Shown: positions 11,790 to 23,308, counted from the stretch's first letter. The stretch: 64,000 bases of DNA from Ampullaceana balthica (GCA_944989445.1 CALYLW010000054.1:682001-746000), one strand, 5' to 3'. Numbers and translations: made by a program. Notes: generated by a model from the letters alone, not told the origin.

Positions 11790-12550
11790 GGGGGTGGGTG
11801 AGTGGGTGGGTAAGGAGATATCTATATATATATATATATGTCTATAATATCAAACGTAGTTAATCTCTTGGTGTGTATGGCTGTATAACTGTTTGAATAG
11901 CTAGGTGAAATAAATTCACAAAGATAGAACTCAAGAACTAATTCTGATTCCAATGAAGTGATGGACTGGAATGCATAATTTTGTCAAGAAACCTTGAGTA
12001 GATGGGAAGCTCACACACATTGTTGCTGGGCAATGGTTTGCATCTTAAAATTAGAGGGATGTATTTAAAAAATATATCTATGCCTATACATATTAATCAA
12101 ACTATTGTGAAAATTCTGCACAGAGACTCGGAAACTCTTCACATAATTAATCTCGAAGGTTATGATCATAATTATTTTCAACTACTCGTTAACTTTTTTC
12201 ACATGTACCTTTTTTTAAAAAAATGTCTCCCTAAATATCTTTCCTCTATAATTGGTAAGCTATGTCATTGTAATTCCTATTAGCAACACAATGAGGCTAA
12301 CTCTCACCCAGAGATAAATCCACAAAAAAAAACAAAAAAACACTGGTCTCTACTTTATTTAATTCTTGTAATATTTGGGATCTATTCTTAAAAAGAGGAC
12401 TAAAATATCTTAGCGGCATGTTTGTTTTTTTTGCAGTCAGTGAGTGCGAAGTTTGTCAGTCGGGTGTTGTCAGATGAGGCTTACATTTTAACTGTTACTG
12501 CTGTCTTGTACTATATTTAATACTACAAGTTAAATTTAACAACCCCGTAA
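11790..12550. other. No gene seen
   Basis: Starts with G-rich and TA-microsatellite sequence (11780-11840). The rest is AT-rich and lacks recognisable coding. Confidence 0.5.
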
Positions 12551-13945
12551 AAAACAAAGTTTTCGACTATAAATCCCTTATATATAAGACATAACTAAAA
12601 ATATTGTTTATGTTCAAACTTGACATAAATATACAGCCTGAAACTGAGTGAACTCCTCCTGGTGTTTAACACGAGATGTGGTCGTCGATGGGTGGCGTGA
12701 AATCAAGTGACCCGTAACATGTAAACAATAGCGACCGCTACTATAGTTTTATATAGATAAAATAAAAAACAAACCCGTAAAAACAAAGTTTTTGACTATA
12801 AATCCCTTATATATGAGACATAACTAAAAGCATTGATTATTTTCAAACTCGACAAACATGTACAGACTGAATCCGTCTTAACCCATCTTCATTCTATGAA
12901 CCCTGCGGGGGTGAGAGAGGTGAAAGATCTGGTCACCGATCCCTTGACCGAGCTCAGCGTGACACGTAAAATGTAAACAAAAGCACGCCGGTACACCTGG
13001 ATAAAACACGAGATGTGTTCACCTCTGGCTGGCGTGAAGTCAAGTGACCCGTAAAATGTAAACAAAGCGACCGCTACATATAGTTTATATAGATAAACTA
13101 AAAATGCATTAACTTAATTACGGTACGTTCGATCGATCTGAAATTTTGATACGATGCATTGTTATGTGAGACGGGCCCATGTGCCAAATTTCAGCTCGAT
13201 CCCATTGCGGGAAGTGGGTCATTTTTTACTTTTGTTTTTCCGCCCGAAGTACGAAGAGATGACGACAAGATTTCGAAGTTAATATAAGGGATTTAATAAT
13301 AAACAACCCCGTAAAAAAAAAGTTTTTGACTATAAATCCCTTATATATGAGACAGAACTTAAAGTATTGATTATGTTCCAACGCGACAAACATTTACAAC
13401 CTGAAACTGAGTGAATTACGCCTGGTTAAAACACGAGATGTGGTCACCGATGGCTGGCGTGAAGTCAAGTGACCCGTAAAATGTAAACAATAGCGACTGC
13501 TACATATAGTTTTATATAGATAAACTAAAAATGCATTAATTTAATTACGGTACGTTCGATCGATCTGAAATTTTGATACGATGCATTGTTAGGTGACACG
13601 GATCCGGTTGCCAAATTTCAGCTCGATAGCTTCACGGGAAATGGGTCATTTTTTACTTTTGTTTTTCCGCCCGCCCAAGACAGAGAGACAGAGATGACGA
13701 CAGACAGAGACGGCGGTGAAGTTAATATAAGGGATTTAAAAATGGAATAATTTAATTGCGGTAATTTGATCGATCTGAAATTTTAATACGATGCATTGTT
13801 AGATGACACGAGTCTATGTGCAAAATTTCAGCTCGCTAGCATCACGGGAAGTTTGTCATTTTTTACTTTTTGTTTTTCCGCCTGCCCGACGGACGACGAA
13901 CGACAAGATTTCGAAGTTAATATAAGGGATTTAAAGAGAATTTTA
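12551..13945 (+). mobile_element. Head-to-tail cluster of ATAAATCCCTTATAT-family MITEs
   Basis: Successive copies (about 12551-12760, 12761-13290, 13311-13735, and a 3' part at 13736-13945). A full unit starts GACTATAAATCCCTTATATA and ends GAAGTTAATATAAGGGATTT, so the ends are inverted (AAATCCCTTATAT / ATATAAGGGATTT). Shared interior landmarks: GTGACCCGTAAAATGTAAAC, ATTACGGTACGTTCGATCGA, TTTGTTTTTCCGCCCG. No coding capacity. Confidence 0.75.
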
Positions 13946-14039
13946 TTTAAAAAATTGAATTGGGCAGCACCCTTAAGCCTTAAGGGTAAAGTCCGTGAGT
14001 TCAATGAATAAAATCGTTTTTTAAAAAAAAGGGGGGGGT

Positions 14040-14815
14040 GCTCCAGGTTACACAGTTTAACCTTTCCAGGACAGGCTGTTTGCTACATTACTCCGGTGAC
14101 ATATTACAAAAATTTGAGAATCAGCGGTGCTGGGGACCAGTCTCTTGATTTAATGGAACCGGCTCTCCTTTACTTTGGGCATCACAGGTAGGACTTGTTT
14201 GTGACCCTATTATGGGCGTGGTCTTGTGATCTCAGCAGTGGAGTACGCTCGGTGAGCTGCCAGACTTTAGGCATGGGCGTATCCTAGATCGATTCTAAAA
14301 CGCTTACCATTGACTTATGAGAGTACATAGCTTTGGGGGTCCCAGATCCTCTCAGGCAGGCCCCATGCTAAGCAATCCTAAACCACACGATATCATGGTA
14401 GTACCGTTGTAATGACACCAAAACAAGGGGCTAGGTTGGTGGGTGGTAGGGGACACCATTAGCACAGGAAAACACAATCAACATAGAGAGTTATAGACCC
14501 ATTCTCTGGGAGCTTAGCGGCGCTAAAAAGTTTTGTATTCGTTTTTGGAAGTGTTCTGGTTGGGTAGGTGTTTAGCTGAGGTCTTGTGTGTGAGTAGTGT
14601 GTGTTTGGTGACGTTTGTGTATGAATTGTGTGTGCGCCTTATGTGAGGTTTGTGTATGAGTTGTGCGTTAGATGAGGCTTGAGTTGTGTGCGTGTGTTAG
14701 GTGAGTTTTGTGTATGAGATGTGTGTCAGGTAAGATAGTGCAAGGTGTGGATGAGTTGTGTGTGTGTGTTTTAAGGGAAATTTGCGTTGGTCAAGTGAGT
14801 AGCCCATTGTCTGAT
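14040..14815. other. Unidentified, mixed composition; GT-rich 3' part
   Basis: 14040-14550 is less AT-rich and unrecognised. 14570-14800 is a degenerate GT-rich stretch (TGTGTATGAGTTGTG-like) leading into the 45-bp array. Confidence 0.4.
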
Positions 14816-14819
14816 TACA

Positions 14820-15712
14820 AATGTGTTACTTCAATTTTACGGTGTTTTAGATTAAGTATTACAGTATGTGTTACTTCAATTTTACGGTGTTTTAGATTAA
14901 GTATTACAGTATGTGTTACTTCAATTTTACGGTGTTTTAGATTAAGTATTACAGTATGCGTTACTTCAATTTTAAGGTGTTTTAGATTAAGTATTACAAT
15001 ATGTGTTACTTCAATTTTACGGTGTTTTAGATTAAGTATTACAGTATGTGTTACTTCAATTTTACGGTGTTTTAGATTAAGTATTACAGTATGTGTTACT
15101 TTCATTTTACGGTGTTTTAGATTAAGTATTACAGTATGCGTTACATCAATTTTACGGTGTTTTAGATTAAGTATTACAGTATGTGTTACATCAATTTTAC
15201 GGTGTTTTAGATTAAGTATTACAGTATGTGTTACATGAATTTTACGGTGTTTTAGATTAAGTATTACAGTATGTGTTACTTACATTTTACGGTGTTTTAG
15301 ATTAAGTATTACAGTATGCGTTACATCAATTTTACGATGTTTTAGATTAAGTATTACAGTATGCGTTACTTCAATTTTAAGGTGTTTTAGATTAAGTATT
15401 ACAATATGTGTTACTTCAATTTTACGGTGTTTTAGATTAAGTATTACAGTATGTGTTACTTCAATTTTACGGTGTTTTAGATTAAGTATTACAGTATGTG
15501 TTACTTTCATTTTACGGTGTTTTAGATTAAGTATTACAGTATGCGTTACATCAATTTTACGGTGTTTTAGATTAAGTATTACAGTATGTGTTACATCAAT
15601 TTTACGGTGTTTTAGATTAAGTATTACAGTATGTGTTACATGAATTTTACGGTGTTTTAGATTAAGTATTACAGTATGTGTTACTTCCATTTTACGGTGT
15701 TTTAGATTAAGT
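14820..15712 (+). repeat. 45-bp minisatellite with 405-bp higher-order period
   Basis: About 20 units of 45 bp (TGTGTTACTTCAATTTTACG, then GTGTTTTAGATTAAGTATTA). Variant units recur exactly nine units apart. The long frames on both strands come from the multiple-of-three period and are not protein evidence. Confidence 0.95.
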
Positions 15713-15824
15713 GTAAATTGTATAAGGTATATTATCACATATATTTTCTCTAATGAGTGGATGTGTATAATTTTCCCTGTGAAGTGTTTAGGAAGCGTGT
15801 GAACTATAAGTGTTTACATGAAGA

Positions 15825-15925
15825 TTTTAAGACCCCCCGCTGGCCACCTCCTAGTACAGTAAAGGATAGCCTATACACAACAGACAATGTAGAATAGTAA
15901 ATTTTGATTCCTGGAACTGTCCTTA
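15825..15925. repeat. Dispersed repeat shared with 18027-18115
   Basis: GGATAGCCTATACACAACAG and flanks (AAGACC..CC..GGCCACCT, then TAGTAAATTTTGAT) occur in both places. Unidentified transposon fragment. Confidence 0.55.
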
Positions 15926-16338
15926 ACGCGCCAGACTGAAATAGCGAAATTAAAAAAAAACGCATACAATAAAGAAACAGATAACAGCAACAAAAAATAA
16001 CCAAAATAATAACAATAATACTAACAATAACACAAAAACACATGCCATAACATATAACATTTTAAGTAGAGTACCAACCCATAGGTGTATCCTCCATAGC
16101 AATAAGGATTATTCCAGCGAGCTATGAGCGACAGGACCTCAAAAGGTTGTATTTGTTGTATGCAACTAAACTTATCGCTGGATCTTCAAAATTGGCGTTG
16201 GTGTATCAAAGTTGGGGTGGTGGGCGGGGGGAGGGTGGGGTTAAAAATTCAGTATATTTAGAGAATGGCTCATATTCATTTAGAAAGAGGTGACGTATTT
16301 TCAGTAGAAAAAAATATTAAAACCCTAATTTAAAAATA

Positions 16339-16749
16339 CAGTCGGACTTCCCTAAGTCGAAAACCTCCCTATGGGGCCGTCCATAAAGTAAGTCACGCTC
16401 CAGAGGGGGGAGGGGTTGTAAGAAAGTGTGACAGTTTGTTGCGGGGAGTCTGGCCATGTGTGACGTCACGGTGTTTTATATTAATTTGTTTTATTTTGTT
16501 AATGAAAAACAAAATTTTTGTTCGAAAGTGTGACGTACTTTAGGGGGGGGGGTTCCGAGATTTGTGACAGGGAGGATAGGGGAGTTAAACCGGTCAAAAA
16601 TAGCGTGACGTACTTTATGGACGGCCCCTATATCGAATTAATTGTTAGGTCCCGGCAAAATTCTGCGCTTATTACGCCATTTTCCTTAACTCGAAAACTC
16701 CATAAGTCGATCTCGGCCCCTTTGAGTTCGACTTAGAGAGATCCGACTG
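16339..16749. mobile_element. Tc1/mariner- or pogo-like MITE interrupted by another MITE
   Basis: Termini CAGTCGGACTTCCCTAAGTC / GACTTAGAGAGATCCGACTG, flanked by TA on both sides. The uninterrupted relative is 43196-43368. The interruption is 16373-16628. Confidence 0.75.
16373..16628. mobile_element. Palindromic GGGGCCGTCCATAAA MITE nested in 16339-16749
   Basis: Termini GGGGCCGTCCATAAAGTAAG / GTACTTTATGGACGGCCCC, duplicated TAT on both sides. Comparison with 43196-43368 restores an empty site of equal length, proving a 3-bp target duplication; this suggests PIF/Harbinger-type transposition. Confidence 0.8.
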
Positions 16750-16759
16750 TAGTTGAAAT

Positions 16760-17345
16760 CCATGAAAACCTTTTGATATTTTAAATTGTGGATTGAGCTC
16801 CAAGCTTTATTATATTTAAGACCAACTGTTTTCCACGAAATTGAGAAAGGCATTTACCACTGTGTCAATTCTTTCTAAAAGAGAAGCCAGCGTTACATTT
16901 CAACCCATTCCCTTGACAAAGCAATAAATGAAATCACCGCGCTTATCTACCCTGTTAAAGAGATTATTGATTTCCTTTTTCAACAATAAACAAGAATAAA
17001 AGTTCTTTTTTTTTAAAAATTTTAAATTAGAAATGGTCGGCATTTTTCTGCTCACTCCCTTTTCCTACGCCCCTGGCTGCACATGTTTAACTTTAGTAAG
17101 TTTACTAAAACATTTGGTCGCTTATCATTTAGATTTTTATAATGTGTATCTAAATACTTGATCATACATTGTGTCAATTTTATCACCAAGAAACGCCATG
17201 ATACTGGAATGTTTGTCCAAAGACGTGTTCTTCCCTTTGGAGTCAGTGCTAGACAACAGACACACCATTGCCACCGCTAGAAATATTTGAACATTTTTTA
17301 ATGAAAATATTATTGTACTGTAGTATTGAGAGGATCAGTTCTGCT
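16760..17345. other. No gene seen
   Basis: AT-rich sequence; nothing recognised. Confidence 0.5.
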
Positions 17346-17348
17346 TTC

Positions 17349-17381
<33 letters not shown>

Positions 17382-17404
17382 CTAATAATACTAATAATAA
17401 TAAC

Positions 17405-17457
<53 letters not shown>

Positions 17458-17497
17458 TAATAATAATAACAATAATAATAATAACAATAATAATAAC

Positions 17498-17569
<72 letters not shown>
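17349..17569 (+). repeat. (AAT)n microsatellite, about 220 bp
   Basis: Trinucleotide run with rare AAC interruptions, contiguous with the SINE at 17573. The poly-Ile and poly-Leu frames across it are artefacts. Confidence 0.95.
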
Positions 17570-17572
17570 CCC

Positions 17573-17676
17573 TTTTCAGACCATGACGGCAAGTGAAGTA
17601 GCGTTCACAAAATTCATTGAGCCACCACTAACGAGCAGGGGATTGTGTGGCTAGCACAATGCCCCGGGGGCCTTGC
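17573..17676 (-). mobile_element. tRNA-SINE family 2, truncated copy with ATT tail
   Basis: Contains only the SINE body; on the minus strand it runs directly into (ATT)n at 17569-17349, as expected of a retroposon 3' tail. Confidence 0.65.
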
Positions 17677-17827
17677 TATTAAAACCAAAATTAATAAAGA
17701 AATCTCTGCTTGCTGGTGATGGCTAATCCAAGCTGATTTTTTACAAAAGATGCGTTCACCTTTATGATCGATAAAGTTAACATGTTCGTTAGTGAGTGAG
17801 ATGACCACAGCTACTCCCACCCACCAC

Positions 17828-17999
17828 CAATATTCCTTTTAAGCTGCGCGGCCGCGCAGATATGTGAAAACGCCTCGCAGAAGTTTAGATTTACCGCTCA
17901 AATTTGTTTGTAAAATATTATCCACAAATTTGATGCTGTGCAACTTTGCACAAGAATACTTTGCACTCAGACCAACGAACCTTAGGGTAGGGAACATCG
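17828..17999. mobile_element. hAT-type MITE (AAGCTGCGCG type)
   Basis: Same family as 11548-11778 (CCTTTTAAGCTGCGCGGCCG ... TAGGGAACATCG); flanks CCCACCAC / CCCAACAC match 7 of 8. Confidence 0.7.
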
Positions 18000-18026
18000 C
18001 CCAACACCCCTTTTTTTTCTCTTAAA

Positions 18027-18115
18027 GACTTTAAGATCACCCCGGGCCACCTTCCAGTCCAGTAACGGATAGCCTATACACAACAGATAGTGTAGAATAC
18101 TAAATTTTGATGTTA
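18027..18115. repeat. Dispersed repeat shared with 15825-15925
   Basis: Second copy of the segment containing GGATAGCCTATACACAACAG; it follows the MITE at 17828-17999. Confidence 0.55.
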
Positions 18116-18394
18116 GGTAAAAAGTTAATGTTTAATTGCAATTTTAACAATATTTTTGTGTGTTATTTACATAAATAGCTTTGCAAGCCATGGTGGTACT
18201 AAAATTTAATTTATTATATATATATTTTTGGGGTTGTTATTTTCTACACAGAGCTGTGTAGGCTACGGGCGTTCCTGCGACAAAGTTAAGGATGACTCCA
18301 TGTCGCTAAAAGGGGGGGGGGCGATGGCAGAGTAAAGTTTGAGAAGCACTGCTCCATCCTGAAGTTTAGACGCAGGGCTGAAGGTCGTTTAGCC

Positions 18395-18717
18395 CAGTAC
18401 TATACTCAAAGTGGTGGTACGCGGACCAGTGCCGGTCGGTGGGTCATTCCCCGCTGGTCCGCAGAAGTTATAGAGAAAGGGCAGAAATTATATTATAATT
18501 ATAATCCCCCATTTCATAATCCAATCCAATTATAACCCAACCATCAATACTCGACCTGTAGAATATGTCAATTTTTAGGCAATACGCCGATAAAATGAAA
18601 CATATAAAATAAAATAAATAAATTTCCACGTCAGTACAGGGAAAATAGTGCACCAGTCCTTGGAGCAATGGAAACATTTCTGCCGGTCCGCCATACTAAA
18701 AATTGTGAGAAGCACTG
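18395..18717. mobile_element. hAT-type MITE (CAGTGCTTCTCA termini), 323 bp
   Basis: CAGTACTATACTCAAAGTGG ... TGTGAGAAGCACTG with 8-bp flanks GTTTAGCC / GTTTAGCT (7 of 8). A non-autonomous relative of 23333-25037. Confidence 0.8.
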
Positions 18718-18837
18718 GTTTAGCTGTACTCTACAATCTAAATCTATTGCATACAAAATAAATGTTTCTGTGTCCCATAAGTCCCGCCCGCGATCCGTGA
18801 GTCCTGGCGAACTTCTCTGATAGGTCAACGCAAATGT

Positions 18838-19112
18838 CAAGCCATCACGTCATTGCCATCACGTCATGTGGACGTCGTTGCCGTCACGTCATGTGGGCGT
18901 TATTGTCATCACGTCATGTGAACGTCGTCGCCATAACGTCATGTGGGCGTCATTGCCGCCACGTCATGTGATGTCAACGCCATCACGTCATGTGGACGTC
19001 ATTGCCGCCACGTCATGTGACGTCATTTCCACCACGTCATGTGGACGTCATTGCCGTCACGTCATGTGGACGTCATTGCCATCACGTCATGTGGATATAC
19101 GTCATTTCTTAT
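18838..19112 (+). repeat. 24-bp-class minisatellite dense in ACGTCA (CRE-like) sites
   Basis: Degenerate units built on CATCACGTCATGTGGACGTC. Each holds two ACGTCA half-sites. Confidence 0.85.
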
Positions 19113-19240
19113 GTTACTGTATGAAACTTTCATCGCTTCGCGTATTTCAGACTTTTCTGAGTGTGCTGATCTTTTGGTGTTTAGTTTAATTAATAAATTT
19201 GAATTCGTTAATTTTTTTAAAATAATGAAAACGAAATAAT

Positions 19241-19440
19241 TTACTTCCCTTTAAGCTGCGCGGTTGCGCGGCATCTCAGATATCTGACCGAAGCCGCGCA
19301 GAAAATTTTGATAAGGAGAAATTAATATTTGTTTTGTGGATTGTAACATTTTGCAAAAAAAATAAACGGATGCTGCGCAATTTCGTACATGTGTTTATTA
19401 TTTTTCAAACTAACGAAAAGAACCTTAGAGGAAACGCTGG
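19241..19440. mobile_element. Related MITE copy (AAGCTGCGCG type), edges unclear
   Basis: CCCTTTAAGCTGCGCGGTTG ... AACCTTAGAGGAAACGCTGG resembles the two elements above. No clear target duplication was found. Confidence 0.5.
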
Positions 19441-19444
19441 CAAT

Positions 19445-20120
19445 AAGTCTATAGTCTATATTCTATATGATAAAGAAAAAAATATTTTACACAAAGATAA
19501 AGATATAGACTATAATATTAATTAAAATTTTATTTAAAAAAAAATAAAGGCTTATTTACGCAATTTCGCAGAAAGGTTAGAATGTTGATTTTTAATAAGA
19601 CAAGGGTAACGGCTGTGTGTTAGGACAACTTGCGGGACACGGCCTGGACGCCCTCGTCTCACCATCGTTCATTTATCATCAATTTGTGCCTCGATGTTTA
19701 CATTATACTCGGCGCGAGTGGCTTGCACTCAACAATTCATCAATACAATAAACAATCGTTTTGATCTGAGACGAATCGGGGAAATCCAATCAGATGGCCT
19801 GACGCTGGCCGGGGCATGGCCTTTCACAGAATGTGTGTAGATACCAGAGGATATTGTTGCTACAGTAGGTGCGAGAAATATATTGGACATCACTGGGTGT
19901 GAAAGTGACGAGCGCTTTTTCCGGATCTTCAATTGTGTTCGGCTGCTCTGTTAGTTTCGAACTCAATTGAGAATTTGAATATTGATGACCCGAAAATGTA
20001 TCTATCCGCTACCGAGCTACCGAGCTACCGATTGCTCACAAGTGTCCGCGGGCATAGGCGTCTCTATAACGTTGCTTCCTCCAGCCCTTGTCGTAGGCAG
20101 GCTTTCAACGTATGCTTTTA
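19445..20120. other. No gene supported
   Basis: Several short overlapping frames on both strands lack any recognisable motif. 20040-20500 is CpG-containing and GC-richer than its surroundings. Confidence 0.4.
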
Positions 20121-20121
20121 G

Positions 20122-20253
20122 GCCGACTGTGTTTCGAAATGGACTACATTCTCTCGGCCCATCGATGTTTCGAAATGGACTACATTCTCTCGGCCCATCG
20201 GTGTTTCGAAATGGACTACATTCTCTCGGCCCATCGGTGTTTCGAAATGGACC
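20122..20253 (+). repeat. 36-bp tandem repeat, four copies
   Basis: TGTTTCGAAATGGACTACAT plus TCTCTCGGCCCATCG, four units; the last is altered. Confidence 0.9.
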
Positions 20254-20664
20254 ACGTGTCCTATTAAAATTGTAACGATCTGTTCGGGCCAAGGAGAGCG
20301 AGTAATAAGACCGCGCGATGAGACAACCGAGCAAAGATGCCCTTACGACCAACGGCTGGACACGAAACGTGACCTCAAGGTGGAACTGGACGCCGTTGCC
20401 GTTCACACCATGCGAGGACCTGGTTCTATCCCGAGGGACACCTGCTCGCGTGAGTGCCTCAGTTATCTCAGACCTCGTGCTGTGATTGGTTATGGAAAAA
20501 TTGCACATCAGCCAATCGAATACCCACGTACGTGAGAAGAGACGAAAAGCTGGGCAATGGGACCGATGCGCTTATTAAGAAATGCACTGATAAATGTGCG
20601 CATCATCAAAATATATTGCATATAATTTAAATGTTTTAACTCAAATTTGATGTTGATTATGTTT

Positions 20665-21462
20665 TCTGTCGTGGCTCTTTTGCTCAAAGCTTTTTGGCAA
20701 CATTGTCTTTAGACACCTATTAAATGTTGTTTTTGCTCAAAGCTCGTTTTTGGCAACATTGTCTTTAGACACCCATTAAATGTTGCTTTTGCTCAAAGCT
20801 CGCTTTTGGCAACATTGTCTTTAGACACCCATTAAATGTTGCTTTTGCTCAAAGCTCGTTTTTGGCAACATTGTCTTTAGACACCAATTAAATGTTGCTT
20901 TTGCTCAAAGCTCGTTTTTGGCAACATTGTCTTTAGACGCCTCTTAAATGTTGCTTTTGCTCAAAGCTCGTTTTTGGCAACATTGTCTTTAGACGCCTCT
21001 TAAATGTTGCTTTTGCTCAAAGCTCGTTTTTGGCAACATTGTCTTTAGACGCCTCTTAAATGTTGCTTTTGCTCAAAGCTCGTTTTTGGCAACATTGTCT
21101 TTAGACGCCTCTTAAATGTTGCTTTTGCTCAAAGCTCGTTTTTGGCAACATTGTCTTTAGACGCCTCTTAAATGTTGCTTTTGCTCAAAGCTCGTTTTTG
21201 GCAACATTGTGTTTAGACGCCTCTTAAATGTTGCTTTTGCTCAAAGCTCGTTTTTGGCAACATTGTCTTTAGACGCCTCTTAAATGTTGCTTTTGCTCAA
21301 AGCTCGTTTTTGGCAACATTGTCTTTAGACGCCTCTTAAATGTTGCTTTTGCTCAAAGCTCGTTTTTGGCAACATTGTCTTTAGACGCCTCTTAAATGTT
21401 GCTTTTGCTCAAAGCTCGTTTTTGGCAACATTGTCTTTAGACACCTATTAAATGTTGCTTGA
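20665..21462 (+). repeat. 56-bp minisatellite, about 14 copies
   Basis: Units contain GGCAACATTGTCTTTAGACG and TTTTGCTCAAAGCTCG. Units near both ends carry ACACC(C/T)ATT, inner ones GCCTCTT, so inner copies are the youngest. Confidence 0.95.
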
Positions 21463-21469
21463 AAGCCTT

Positions 21470-22389
21470 AAACATAAGCTCAAAGACGAGATAGTGCCCC
21501 TTAAAATAAATTAAATCGATTGAAAAGAGCACAATAAGAAGGACTACATTCTCCGCGCAACTATATTGGAACTGCGAGGAAGCGGCGCAGTTACTCTAAA
21601 GATTCTCGTTTTTAAAGAAAAAATAATCCGGTGCATCTTATTCGTGTATTGTCGATGTCAGCATCAGCCCGTGTGCACAATTTTTTTCCACACATTTGAT
21701 GGTGTGTGTACTTTTCAGTATTAACTGTTATGTCTGTGAGAAGATTTTTGAGCGCGTTCGTATGCGTCATTTTCTTGCGCGTATAAGTTTGGCCAAAACC
21801 TACTGTTTTTGTTTTTGAGGATTATGATTATGTTCGTTGAATCCAACTGGCCCGTGCTTATTGACCATGCAGTCAGCATAAGCTGCGTTACCTAAAACAG
21901 TAAAACATTTAAAGCCTCATCCAATTTTAACTATGCACCGGCACGCGAGCGGAGATTTTGTAAAGGGGAGAAACTTTACGTGGGCTGCGCCATGAGCATC
22001 ACGGAAGCTACTTTTCGTTTCGTTTAGGGAACAAATTACGCGTAGTTTGGTGTTTCAAAAACTTTCAACAATCGCTTTATCATCTTTGATTTCATGTAGT
22101 GGACGACTTGTAATACGAATTTCTACGATATCTCTGCTGCAATGATGAAGCCATGTGTCGACGTCGGTCTAAGCACTAGATCCGGAAAGATAACTGTTCA
22201 CTCTAGGACTCTTAGTGTTGTCAGGTTGACGATCAGACGCAACACGTTTTGGACTTAACGTAATGAATGATTCGGTGTCAATAAATCGTGTTTTATTTCA
22301 TTATTTTACCCAAAAGAGTTACAACACATGAATGACGCGCCCTACTTATGAACTCATGAAATACAACTTGACACTACACATCAACGACG
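21470..22389. other. Candidate 5' flank of exon 22390; no gene seen
   Basis: Moderately CpG-containing, non-repetitive sequence. It could hold a promoter or 5'UTR if the exon at 22390 is real. No TATA box or known motif stands out. Confidence 0.3.
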
Positions 22390-22548
22390 ATGAGTGCAGC
22401 TGGCTTCAAGCTCGAGCCGAAGAACAACAGCCCTGCTGCACGTCTCAGGAATGCTGGACAGCATCCCAACAGGAATAGCAGCAGATACGGGTCAGTGAGG
22501 TCGACACATCACGGAGACAACTTTCGAATATGGAACCCGAGAGAAAAG
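22390..22548 (+). CDS. Candidate first coding exon, possibly TRPC 5' exon
   Basis: 53 open codons from ATG 22390 (in-frame TGA at 22369) to a strong donor GAAAAG|GTGAGT. The peptide is hydrophilic, basic and Ser/Asn-rich, with no domain recognised. Support: GC-richer codon-like composition, phase 0 agreement with the candidate exon at 25353, and the last 20 exon bases plus donor being repeated in the array at 22530-22800, the same junction-spanning pattern as in the TRPC gene. It could be an unrelated short gene or chance. Confidence 0.5.
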
Positions 22549-22800
22549 GTGAGTGAGCAATTTTAAAATACGGAACAGGTGAGAAAAAGGTGAGTGAACA
22601 ATTTTAAAATATGGAACACGTGAGAAAACGTGAGTGAACAATTTTAAAATACGGAATAGGAGAGAAACAATTTTAAAATACGGAACAGGTGAGAAAAAGG
22701 TGAGTGAACAAGTTTATAATACGGAACAGGTGAGAAAAGAGGAGTGAACAGTTTTAAAATACGGAATAGGAGAGAAACAATTTTAAAATACGCAGCAAGA
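22528..22800 (+). repeat. Degenerate 40-bp array starting inside candidate exon 22390-22548
   Basis: Units of GGAACAGGTGAGAAAAAGGT plus GAGTGAACAATTTTAAAATA, five to six copies; the first spans the exon/intron border. Confidence 0.85.
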
Positions 22801-22897
22801 GAGACACACAAATAAAGATTTCTATTTAAGAATATGGAACACGAGTCTACAAATTTCCTTGCTCTTTTTAAAGTTGTTTTATCCGACTGCCTGATAA

Positions 22898-23308
22898 GGG
22901 ACCGTCTATAAATGGCTTCATGCGATTTTTGTCGATTTCTTTTGTCACAAAAACCTTAGACCCCTACTAGGGCCCTACTCCAATATGACGTCACAAAGCT
23001 TTGCCCCCCCCCTCACCCCCATAAAAGCAGTATTTTCTATTTAAAAATTAGCATTTTTTAAATCACTTGTTTTATATTTAAGCTTGTATTTAGTGTCAGT
23101 ATATGCAGTAACACGTGGAACGCCATTGAAAACGTCATTAAATAAATTGTAAGCAATCAAATATTTAAGTGGAAATTTTATTTTAATTTGCGTGTTTTGA
23201 TGTGACGTCACATTTCTCAAATACCCCCTCCCCCTCGACACACATCGTCACAAATGCGTAGACTCCCCCCCTCCCCCTAAGTGCGCGACGTCATTTATGG
23301 ACGGCCCC
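22898..23308. mobile_element. GGGGCCGTCCATAAA-family MITE
   Basis: GGGACCGTCTATAAATGG ... GACGTCATTTATGGACGGCCCC flanked by TAA on both sides. Confidence 0.75.

Noticed and set aside
14820..15712. CRISPR-like array
   Set aside because: Units are contiguous, with no unique spacers, and the context is a eukaryotic genome; the same holds for the other arrays.
14708..15738. Leucine/valine-rich repeat proteins on both strands
   Set aside because: Artefacts of the 45-bp array; no start context or conserved domain.
17268..17654. Poly-isoleucine and poly-leucine frames
   Set aside because: (AAT)n microsatellite.
20017..20508. 163-codon minus-strand frame
   Set aside because: Partly the 36-bp tandem repeat; the rest has no recognisable motif or splice support.
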